DNA of 64,000 nucleotides, from positions 1 through 64,000 of the forward strand of contig NZ_JAHBGE010000013.1 in assembly GCF_018390635.1 (NCBI RefSeq), read 5' to 3'. This document shows, piece by piece, positions 18,040 through 25,186 of this stretch. A program made the translations under genes and the position numbers. Position 1 is the first letter of the stretch. The number at the start of each line of letters is the position of its first letter. The DNA is from Ancylobacter lacus. Its GTDB lineage: Bacteria > Pseudomonadota > Alphaproteobacteria > Rhizobiales > Xanthobacteraceae. The notes under the pieces were generated by a model. It ran no database searches and had not been told where the DNA came from. It saw nothing but the letters and a program-made list of their open reading frames with translations.

Positions 18040-18124
18040 CTGTCGGCCGGCTGTCGGGCCGGCACGATGGCCGCCGGCCGGGTTACCGCCGGGCGGTATT
18101 GCGCGGCCGACAGGATTCCGACAG
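18040..18124. promoter_or_regulatory. Two tandem 11-bp-spaced repeat pairs between divergent genes
   Basis: CTGTCGG occurs at 18040-18046 and 18051-18057. Its reverse complement CCGACAG occurs at 18107-18113 and 18118-18124. In each pair the copies are exactly 11 bp apart, one helical turn, the spacing of OmpR/PhoB half-sites. One pair faces the PepSY operon and the other faces the phosphatase gene. They are inferred to be binding sites of the operon's own regulator (16409-17086). Confidence 0.65.
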
Positions 18125-18167
18125 GTTTCCCGCGCTAGAACTACGCGCTTGTGTGGGGAGTACCGTG

Positions 18168-18752
18168 ATGGCGCGAAGGACCGGCCGGCTGAGGGCGTGG
18201 AGCCGCGGGCTCGCCTTTGCGCTCCTGGCGCTACTGCTGCCGGCTGGCGGCTATGCCGGGTGGTATTACCTGACTGGCAATGTCCATGCCGTGATCGAGG
18301 GCGAACTCTACCGCTCCGCCACGCTTTCGCCGGGCCGGCTCACGGACGTCATCGCCACGCACGGCATCCGCACCATCGTCAATCTGCGCGGCGCCGCGGA
18401 ATCGCAGGCGTGGTACCGCGAGGAATCCCGCATCGCCGCGGCCGCCGGAATCCGGCTGATCGACCTGCCATGGTCGGCCCGCCGCGAGCTGACCGACGCG
18501 CAGGTCGCGACCTTCCTCGCGGAGATGAAGGACGCGCCCCGCCCGGTGCTGATCCACTGCCGCTCCGGCTCCGACCGCACCGGGCTCGCCTCGGCGCTCT
18601 ACCTCGCCGCGCTGAAGAAGGCCGACGAGGTCACGGCCGAGGCGCAGCTTTCGCTGCGCTACGGCCATTTCGGCCTGCCCTTCATGCCGTATTACGCGAT
18701 GGACGCGACCTTCGACCGGCTGGAGCCGAGCTTCGGCTATCCCGCCGACTGA
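18168..18752 (+). CDS. Membrane-anchored dual-specificity/tyrosine phosphatase-like protein
   Basis: 194 residues. An N-terminal hydrophobic segment (about 15-35) anchors or exports it; the catalytic domain then shows LYRSATLSP, the general-acid region near LPWSARRE, and the P-loop HCRSGSDRTG (Cys131, Arg137), the HCx5R signature of cysteine phosphatases. GGGGAG 7 bp before the ATG supports the start at 18168. It is divergent from the PepSY/cytochrome/two-component operon and shares its repeat-rich promoter gap, so joint control is likely. The substrate (protein, phosphoinositide or polysaccharide precursor) is unknown. Confidence 0.88.
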   Translation: MARRTGRLRAWSRGLAFALLALLLPAGGYAGWYYLTGNVHAVIEGELYRSATLSPGRLTDVIATHGIRTIVNLRGAAESQAWYREESRIAAAAGIRLIDLPWSARRELTDAQVATFLAEMKDAPRPVLIHCRSGSDRTGLASALYLAALKKADEVTAEAQLSLRYGHFGLPFMPYYAMDATFDRLEPSFGYPAD

Positions 18753-18774
18753 GCCGCGCCGAGGGCCGGACGGC

Positions 18775-19191
18775 TTACTTCACGATGAGCTTGAGCAGGC
18801 TCTGGCCGGCCTTGGAGTCCAGTTCCTTGGCGGTCAGCTTGCCGTCCTTGTTCTTGTCGGCGGCGTTGAAGCGGGCGCGCACCAGCGAGAGATACTCGTC
18901 CAGCTCGAGGGTCTGGTCGCCGTCCTTGTTGATCTTGGCCCAGTCCTTCTTGGTCAGGCGGCCTTCGGTCTCGTCCGGCTCCAGCGTGGTGTCGCCGTCG
19001 GGATTGATGGCGTGGAACGTCTTGGTGCCGAGGTCGATCGCCTCGGGAATTTCCAGCGTCTGGTCGCCGTCCTTGTTGTACTGGGCGAGGAATTCGGCGC
19101 CGGTGAGGGCGAAGGCCGAGCTGGCCATGCCGATGGAGACGAGGCTGGCGAGGCCGGCGGCGGCGGCGAGGCGGGTGAGGGAACGTGTCAT
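18775..19191 (-). CDS. Secreted EF-hand calcium-binding protein
   Basis: 138 residues with a signal peptide (about 1-29, ending SSAFA) and four EF-hand-like loops: NKDGDQTLEIPE, NPDGDTTLEPDE, NKDGDQTLELDE and DKNKDGKLTAKE. Each has the acidic ligand pattern and a closing Glu. GGAG precedes the ATG at 19191. It ends 22 bp from the convergent phosphatase gene. A periplasmic calcium-buffering or structural role is inferred; there is no catalytic domain. Confidence 0.88.
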   Translation of the reverse strand: MTRSLTRLAAAAGLASLVSIGMASSAFALTGAEFLAQYNKDGDQTLEIPEAIDLGTKTFHAINPDGDTTLEPDETEGRLTKKDWAKINKDGDQTLELDEYLSLVRARFNAADKNKDGKLTAKELDSKAGQSLLKLIVK

Positions 19192-19337
19192 GGGAGAACT
19201 CCTTCGGTAGTAACCCACAACCATTTCTAGGCGATCGCGTTCCTCACCTCCATGACCTGGATCAGCCCGTACCGGGGCCGGGTCCCGGCGGCCGGGGCCC
19301 GGCTTCGCCCCGGCGTGCCGGGCCGCCGGGCCACGGA

Positions 19338-20246
19338 TCAGCGGCGGGGCAAGGCTTTGCCGACGGGCGCGGCATATTGGGGGATGCGCTCGATCCGCGG
19401 CTGGTAGTCCCCGGTCGCGATGACATGCCGCACATGGGCGGCGATCTCCTCCATCGGCGCGAACCAGACGTCGCCGCGCTCGCGCAGCTTTTCGAGGAAC
19501 TGCGCCACCACGTGCCAGCGGGCCAGCCGGCCGGTGGCGAAGGGGTGCACCACCGGCACCCAGAGGCCGCCATAGAGATAGGCCGCCTCGAATTCCTCGG
19601 CGAAGATGCGGAAGCCGTCGGACGGGGCGCGGATCGGCATCATGTAGTCGAGGTCCATCGACTGGACGAACTGCGGCCAGTCGTCGAGGCCCCAGTGGCT
19701 CGGCAGCTCCACCAGCCGCTCGCCGGTGGCCCGGCTTTCCAGCAGATAGGGCACGTCGTCGCCCATCAGCGAGGCATCGTAGGCAAAGCCCCGCTCCAGC
19801 AGCAGGTCGAGCGAATCCGCCGAGAAATTGTAGAGCGGCGCCCGCCAGCCGCGCGGCGCCCGCCCGGTCATCCGCACATGCACCGCGCTCGCCACGTCGA
19901 GCCAGTGGGCCTGGTCCTCGCGGGTCTGGCCCACCGGATTCTCGTGGATGTAGCTGTGGTGGCCGATCTCGTTGCCGCCGGCGAGGATCGCCTCCACCGC
20001 CTCGGGGTACTGCTCCATGCACCACGCCGGGACGAAGAAGGTCTGCCGGATGCCGAGCCGCCGGTAGGTCTCGACGATGCGCGGCACCGCGACGGTGGGG
20101 CCGTAGCGCAGCATGGAGATGGCGGAGACGCGGTTGTTGCCGTCAGTGGGGTAGTCGAGATGGATGAGGCTGTCGGCATCCATGTCGAAGGTGACGCAGG
20201 CCGCGCATTTCGCCCCGTTGGGCCAGGGGATGGGGTTCTTGATCAT
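19338..20246 (-). CDS. Polysaccharide deacetylase family protein (PuuE-like)
   Basis: 302 residues with a NodB-type barrel. It opens WPNGAKCAACVTFDMDADS, with the motif-1 acidic residues, and has GHHSYIHENP carrying metal histidines and WRAPLYNFS. The PuuE/peptidoglycan-deacetylase-like subgroup includes allantoinases and amidohydrolases rather than only sugar deacetylases. GGAG upstream supports the ATG at 20246. It follows a ureohydrolase and a PLP enzyme on the same strand with a divergent LysR, which points to catabolism of a ureide- or guanidino-type nitrogen compound; the substrate is not known. Confidence 0.8.
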   Translation of the reverse strand: MIKNPIPWPNGAKCAACVTFDMDADSLIHLDYPTDGNNRVSAISMLRYGPTVAVPRIVETYRRLGIRQTFFVPAWCMEQYPEAVEAILAGGNEIGHHSYIHENPVGQTREDQAHWLDVASAVHVRMTGRAPRGWRAPLYNFSADSLDLLLERGFAYDASLMGDDVPYLLESRATGERLVELPSHWGLDDWPQFVQSMDLDYMMPIRAPSDGFRIFAEEFEAAYLYGGLWVPVVHPFATGRLARWHVVAQFLEKLRERGDVWFAPMEEIAAHVRHVIATGDYQPRIERIPQYAAPVGKALPRR

Positions 20247-20444
20247 CGGGAACTCCGGGAGAGAGGCGGCAACGGGCCTGCAAGAGCCGTGCAAGGGCAA
20301 GGCCGGGCGGGGGCAAGGCCGGGTCATGGCAAGCCGGCGGGGGTAGGCCGGGCGGGGAAGATGGGCCTGCGGGGGAGGCGGGCGGAGCCGGGTGCCAAGA
20401 ACCCGATGCCCCCCCGCGCGCCGTCCGCCGCCCGCCCTTGGGGC

Positions 20445-21422
20445 TCAGCCCTCCCGGGCGTGCATGATGCGGCCGATGAGGTTCATCAGGATCTGCGCGG
20501 CGAGGATGGCGGTGGAGCCGGTGTGGTCGTAGTCCGGCGCCACCTCCACGAGGTCGACCCCGACGATGGTGCCGCGCTTCGCCAGTCCCGCCAGCAGCTC
20601 CAGCACCTCGTAATAGATGAAGCCGCCATGGCTCGGCGTGCCGGTGCCCGGCGCGATGGACGGGTCGAAGCCGTCAATGTCGATGGTCACGTAATAGCGC
20701 TGGCCGGCCGGCACCCGCTCCAGCACCGCCTCGACCCCGAGCTTGCGGATCTGCCGCACCGACAGGATGTCCGAGCCCATGGCGCGGGCGTCGTCATAGC
20801 CTTCCTTGGCGGTGGAGGAGACGTTGCGGATGCCGAACTGCGAGAGGCCGGAGACATAGGGCTTCTCGGCGGCGCGGCGCATCGGGTTGCCGTGGCCGTA
20901 GCGCACGCCGTGGCGCTCGTCGACGAAGTCGAGATGGGCGTCGATCTGCACGAGGTGGATCGGCCCCTTTTCCGCGCAGTCGTCGGAGAAGGCGTTGATG
21001 CAGGGAATGTTGACCGAATGGTCGCCGCCGAGCACCACCGGCAGCGCGCCGGCCTTCAGGATGGCGCGCACCCCCGCCTCGATGGCGGCGTGGCTCTGGG
21101 TGGTGTCGGTGTGGACGATGTCGGCGTCGCCGATGTCGACGATGCGCACCTTGTCCGCCGGCAGGTAGGTGACGTCGTCCTCATGGTCATAGGCGCCGCC
21201 ATGGCCGAAGGAGAACAGGGTGGACGCCTCGCGGATCGCGCGGGGCCCGAAACGGGCGCCGGCGCGCCACTGGGTGCCGAAGTCGAACGGCGCGCCGAGA
21301 ATGGCGACGTCGGCCTCGATCGCGTCCCAGTCCGGCTGGTAGGGGTTCTTGCCGAAGGTGCAGATGCCCACGAAGGGCAGGTTGAGGCGGCCGGTCTCGT
21401 AGCTGTTCTTGCGGTCGGTCAT
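20445..21422 (-). CDS. speB: Agmatinase/guanidino-acid ureohydrolase
   Basis: A 325-residue ureohydrolase with a binuclear Mn centre. Ligand motifs are intact: GGDHSVN, DAHLDF and DIDGFDP. Members hydrolyse agmatine, guanidinobutyrate, guanidinopropionate or similar compounds to urea plus an amine. The extended N-terminus (GRLNLPFVGICTFGKNPY) is shared by many proteobacterial guanidino-acid hydrolases, so the symbol is only a family label. It lies 33 bp downstream of the PLP enzyme gene and upstream of the deacetylase-like gene, in one inferred operon. Confidence 0.88.
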   Translation of the reverse strand: MTDRKNSYETGRLNLPFVGICTFGKNPYQPDWDAIEADVAILGAPFDFGTQWRAGARFGPRAIREASTLFSFGHGGAYDHEDDVTYLPADKVRIVDIGDADIVHTDTTQSHAAIEAGVRAILKAGALPVVLGGDHSVNIPCINAFSDDCAEKGPIHLVQIDAHLDFVDERHGVRYGHGNPMRRAAEKPYVSGLSQFGIRNVSSTAKEGYDDARAMGSDILSVRQIRKLGVEAVLERVPAGQRYYVTIDIDGFDPSIAPGTGTPSHGGFIYYEVLELLAGLAKRGTIVGVDLVEVAPDYDHTGSTAILAAQILMNLIGRIMHAREG

Positions 21423-21455
21423 CAGGATCGCTCACGGGTGGTCGGGAAAAGGCGT

Positions 21456-22706
21456 TCAGGCGGCGGCGAGGGCGCCGAGGAGCCGCCGCACTTCGTCGGC
21501 GGTGTTGTAATGGGCGAGGCCGACGCGGTTGACGCCGCCGCCGGGGCCGATGCCGAGCCGCCCGGCCGCCTCCTGGGCGTAGAAGCTGCCGGCCCAGGCG
21601 AAGATGTTCTCGTCCGCCAGCGCCTGCGCCACCGCGGCGGGGTGCTTGCCCGGCAGGCGGAAGGAGAAGGTCGGCACCCGCCCTTCCAGCCGGTTCGGGC
21701 TGGAAAGGCCGTAGAGGGTGAGGCCGGGAATGGCGGCGGCGCCGTCGAGGAAAACCCGCATCAGCTCCGCCTCATGGGCGATGGCGGCGGCATAGCCCGC
21801 CACGATCCGCTCGCGCAGCGGGGCGGCGGGGTCGGCCCCGCCCAGGGTCGCGCCGAGCCCGGCCATGTGCTCGATGGCGCCGAGCGTGCCGGCCTGCGCC
21901 TCGAAGGAGGGGGTGCCGGGGGCGAAGCGCCACGGCATCGCGGCGGGGGAGGGCCGCACCTTCAGCGGCGTCAGCCGGTCGCGCAGCGCCGGGGCGAGGT
22001 AGAGCACCGCGGCATGGGGGCCGAAGAACTTGTAGGCCGAGGCGCAGAGGATGTCGCAGCCGATCGCCTTCACGTCGACCGGCAGGTGCGGGGCGGACTG
22101 CACCGCGTCCACCACCGTCACCGCCCCGGCGGCGCGGCCGGCGGCGACGATGCGGGCGACGTCGTTGATGGTGCCGAGCAGGTTGCTGGCGTGGCTGCAG
22201 GCGACGAGGCGGGTGCGCGGCCCGATCAGCCCGTCCAGCGCGGCATAGTCGTATTCGAAGCTCTCCGGGCTGAAGTCGAGCCAGCGGACGGTGACGCCCT
22301 TTTCCTGCGCCATGGTGAGCCAGGGCGCGACATTGGCGTCGTGGTCCATCCGCGTCAGCACGATCTCGTCGCCGGTCTTCCAGTCGCGCGAGAGCATGTA
22401 GGCGAAGGCGAAGAACAGCGAGGTGGTGTTGAGGCCGAACACGATCTCGTCCGCCCCGGCGTTGAACAGGGCACCGGCGCCGGCATGGGCCTCCAGCATC
22501 AGCGCCTCGGCGGCGCGGGAGGTGCGGAAGCTGCCGCCGTCATTGGCGCAGCTCTCGACCAGGGCGCGGTTCATCCGCTCCAGGCAGCGCGCCGCCACCT
22601 GGGTGCCGGCCGGCGCGTCGGCATAGAGCCGCGCGCGGCCCTCGTCGCGCACCGCGAGCCCCGGAAAGGCCGCCCGCACCGCCTCCATATCCCACCGTGC
22701 CGCCAT
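21456..22706 (-). CDS. Cysteine desulfurase-like PLP-dependent enzyme
   Basis: 416 residues, aminotransferase class V fold. The PLP lysine is in CASAYKFFGPHAAVLY; the cofactor Asp is in VVDAVQSAPH and the substrate loop near FGLNTTSLFFAF. It belongs to the cysteine-desulfurase-like subfamily that lacks an evident catalytic Cys loop, so true sulfur mobilisation is not assured; a lyase or transaminase role is possible. GGAGG 5 bp before the ATG fixes the start. It is the first gene of the operon with the ureohydrolase and deacetylase, and divergent from a LysR gene 145 bp away. Confidence 0.82.
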   Translation of the reverse strand: MAARWDMEAVRAAFPGLAVRDEGRARLYADAPAGTQVAARCLERMNRALVESCANDGGSFRTSRAAEALMLEAHAGAGALFNAGADEIVFGLNTTSLFFAFAYMLSRDWKTGDEIVLTRMDHDANVAPWLTMAQEKGVTVRWLDFSPESFEYDYAALDGLIGPRTRLVACSHASNLLGTINDVARIVAAGRAAGAVTVVDAVQSAPHLPVDVKAIGCDILCASAYKFFGPHAAVLYLAPALRDRLTPLKVRPSPAAMPWRFAPGTPSFEAQAGTLGAIEHMAGLGATLGGADPAAPLRERIVAGYAAAIAHEAELMRVFLDGAAAIPGLTLYGLSSPNRLEGRVPTFSFRLPGKHPAAVAQALADENIFAWAGSFYAQEAAGRLGIGPGGGVNRVGLAHYNTADEVRRLLGALAAA

Positions 22707-22851
22707 GCCTGCCTCCGCCGCCGTGCCCGTTTCCCTGCGCAGGCTGCGGCAGCGGCGGGCTTCGGAAAAGAGGATATGAGGCGTCCTTGCATCGCTGGTT
22801 TCGATGTATCCTGCGTCGGCGTCCCGGGCGGGCGCGGAGCGGCGAGGGCGC

Positions 22852-23781
22852 ATGCGCAGGCTATCCGACATCGATTTCCGGCTGCTGCGGGTGTTCAAGG
22901 CGGTGGTGGATGCCGGCGGGCTGGTGGGGGCGCAGGCGAGCCTCAACCTCTCGCAGTCCACCGTCTCGACCCAGCTCGCCGAGCTGGAGAAGCGGCTCGG
23001 CTTCCGGCTGTGCCACCGCGGCCGCGCCGGCTTCGCCCTGACCCGGGCCGGCCAGCGCACGCACGACGCCTGCATTGATCTCTTCGCGGCGGTGGACCGG
23101 TTCCAGAACACCACGGCCTCGATCTCCGGCGAGCTGAAGGGCGTGCTGCGGCTCGGCACGGTGGACGCCATCGCTACCAACGCCTTCTGGGACCTCTCGC
23201 GGCTGCTCGCCGCCTTCAGCGAGCGGGCTCCCTCGGCGGTGATCGAGGTGTTCGTCGATTCGCCGATCGACATCGAGCGGCTGGTGAGCGAGGGCACGCG
23301 CGATCTCACCATCGGCCCGGTGTCGCGGCCGGCGACGGGGCTGGTCTATGTCCCGCTGTTCCGCGAGCGGCACGCGCTGTACTGCGGCGCGGGCCACGGC
23401 TTCGCCGGACGGGCGCGGGTGCCGGCGAGCCTGATCCGCCGCGAGCCCTTCGTCGCCCGGCGCTATCTCCAGCGGCTCGACCTCCAGCGCTTCGGCCAGA
23501 TGCGCCCCTCCGCGATCGTCGAGCACATGGAAGCGCAGGCGCTACTGATCCGATCCGGCCGTTTCATCGGATATCTACCGGTGCACTATGCCGAAGGCTT
23601 TCGCGACGGCGGGTTGTGCCGGGTCGACACCGAGGAACCGGGCGACTTCTTCTCGCCCTTTTTCCTCATCCACCGTAGCGGCGCGGAGGAGAACCTGCTG
23701 GTGCGCGCCTTCCTCAACCGGGTTGCGGAGCGGGCCGCGCCTCCCGGGCCCGCCGGCACGGATGTGCTGGGGCCGGAGTGA
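22852..23781 (+). CDS. LysR-family regulator of the divergent PLP/ureohydrolase operon
   Basis: 309 residues starting MRRLSDIDFRLLRVFKAVVDAGG, the usual LysR N-terminus; an in-frame ATG 48 bp earlier is unlikely. The HTH spans about 20-60 (AQASLNLSQSTVSTQLAELEKRLG) and the effector domain about 90-290. It is divergent from the operon 22706-19338, so it is the likely activator of that pathway. Its effector is expected to be the pathway substrate. Confidence 0.88.
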   Translation: MRRLSDIDFRLLRVFKAVVDAGGLVGAQASLNLSQSTVSTQLAELEKRLGFRLCHRGRAGFALTRAGQRTHDACIDLFAAVDRFQNTTASISGELKGVLRLGTVDAIATNAFWDLSRLLAAFSERAPSAVIEVFVDSPIDIERLVSEGTRDLTIGPVSRPATGLVYVPLFRERHALYCGAGHGFAGRARVPASLIRREPFVARRYLQRLDLQRFGQMRPSAIVEHMEAQALLIRSGRFIGYLPVHYAEGFRDGGLCRVDTEEPGDFFSPFFLIHRSGAEENLLVRAFLNRVAERAAPPGPAGTDVLGPE

Positions 23782-23881
23782 GGCGGAAGGGGCGGCGGCA
23801 TGCCGAAGGGGTGCACGGAAGTCGGACGGTTGCCTTTATGGCGGCGCGGGGTGGTCCCGGTGCCGGGGGGAATGGTGCAGC

Positions 23882-25054
23882 ATGACGTTGAGGCAACACA
23901 GCGGGGCCAGCGCCTCGTCACCGGCCGGCGCCGCGGCGTTGCCGCTGGGCCAGGGTGCCGAGCCGGTCGATGTCCTGCGCCACCGCTTCCTGCGCACCGC
24001 GATGATCGCGACGGTCGTTTGGGGTGCGGTGATCCTGAGCGGTTCGGGCCTCGGCCTGCTGGCGATGGACCCGCCGCAGGGCCGCAACAACGTCCTGTTC
24101 GTCGGGTTCAATCTCGTCCTGCTGCTGGCGCTGCAGCGCTGGCCGGAGCGGGCGGTCCCGATCGGCTGGGCCTATCTGTCCGGTGCCTTCGTCCTCGCAA
24201 CCTCGGCCCAGTTCCTGGTGTCGGACGATCAGTTCCGGATGCTGCTGTTCTTTCCGTTGACGGGCGGTGCGTTCCTCATCCTCGGACGGCGGGCCGGCTG
24301 GCTCAGCATCGTCGCGGCCTCCGTGGTGCTGGCGGTGGCGATGGCGCAGGGGGCATTCGCGGTGTCGCCGCTGGCGGTGTCGAGCTTCCTGCTGTCGATA
24401 GGATTCTGCGGGCTTTTCTTCCACGTGTTCGAGCGGCAGGCGCGGGCGGCGCTGGACCTTGTGGCGGCGCAGAACGCGGCCCTGGATGCCGCCGCGCGGC
24501 AGGACCCGCTCACCGGCCTTCCCAATCTGCGCGCGTTCCGCGAGGCGGTGATCCGGCCCGCCGGCGCGCCGCAGGCGACGCCGGAGCCCTTCGCCGTCGT
24601 CTTTGTCGATGTCGACCATTTCAAGTCGATCAATGACCGCTTCGGCCATGGCGGCGGCGACCTCGTGCTGGCGGCCGTGGCGCGGTCGCTGCGCGTGCCG
24701 CTGCGGCCCGGCGACATGGTGGCGCGGATCGGCGGCGAGGAGTTCGCCGTGCTGCTGCCGGCCACCGGGCTTGCCGCCGCCGCCGCGGTGGGGGAACGGC
24801 TGCGGGCCGCCGTCGCGGCTTTGCAGGTGGACCTCGGCGGGGTGCGGGTGGCGGTGACGGTTTCGGTGGGCGTCGCGGTGGCGCGACATGTCGGCGAGAG
24901 CGTCGACGCCGTGCTGCGCGACGCCGATGTCGCGATGTACCGGGCGAAGGCGGAAGGCCGCAACCGTGTGATGAGCGGCCCGCCGGCCCCGCCGGCGGGG
25001 GCCGCCGCCATGCCTGAGGTGGCGCGGGCCGAGAACCCGCCGCCCGGCGTCTGA
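23882..25054 (+). CDS. Membrane diguanylate cyclase
   Basis: 390 residues. Six or so hydrophobic segments (about 35-195) form a MASE-like membrane sensor. A GGDEF domain follows (about 215-370) with DPLTGLPNLRAFRE, FVDVDHFKSINDRFGH and the active loop GGEEF at 284-288. The inhibitory I-site RxxD (RPGD) lies exactly five residues before the loop, so c-di-GMP feedback is expected. It synthesises c-di-GMP from GTP at the inner membrane. No EAL domain is present. It stands alone between a LysR gene and the convergent glucose dehydrogenase. Confidence 0.9.
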   Translation: MTLRQHSGASASSPAGAAALPLGQGAEPVDVLRHRFLRTAMIATVVWGAVILSGSGLGLLAMDPPQGRNNVLFVGFNLVLLLALQRWPERAVPIGWAYLSGAFVLATSAQFLVSDDQFRMLLFFPLTGGAFLILGRRAGWLSIVAASVVLAVAMAQGAFAVSPLAVSSFLLSIGFCGLFFHVFERQARAALDLVAAQNAALDAAARQDPLTGLPNLRAFREAVIRPAGAPQATPEPFAVVFVDVDHFKSINDRFGHGGGDLVLAAVARSLRVPLRPGDMVARIGGEEFAVLLPATGLAAAAAVGERLRAAVAALQVDLGGVRVAVTVSVGVAVARHVGESVDAVLRDADVAMYRAKAEGRNRVMSGPPAPPAGAAAMPEVARAENPPPGV

Positions 25055-25186
25055 TCCCGCGCCGGGCCGTGGTCCGGGCGCGGGCGCCTGCCGCGTGGCT
25101 TGGTCGATGGCGGGGCCCGCCCCCGGCGTGGTGCCGGCGGCGGGCGTTCGGGCCGCGCGCTTGGGTTGTGCGCTTGGGCCGCGCGC

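Noticed and set aside
19185-23078. A very long plus-strand open frame opposite the EF-hand, deacetylase, ureohydrolase and PLP-enzyme genes
   Set aside because: It is antisense to four well-recognised genes and its translation is rich in His/Arg/Gly with no domain, an effect of high GC on the opposite strand.
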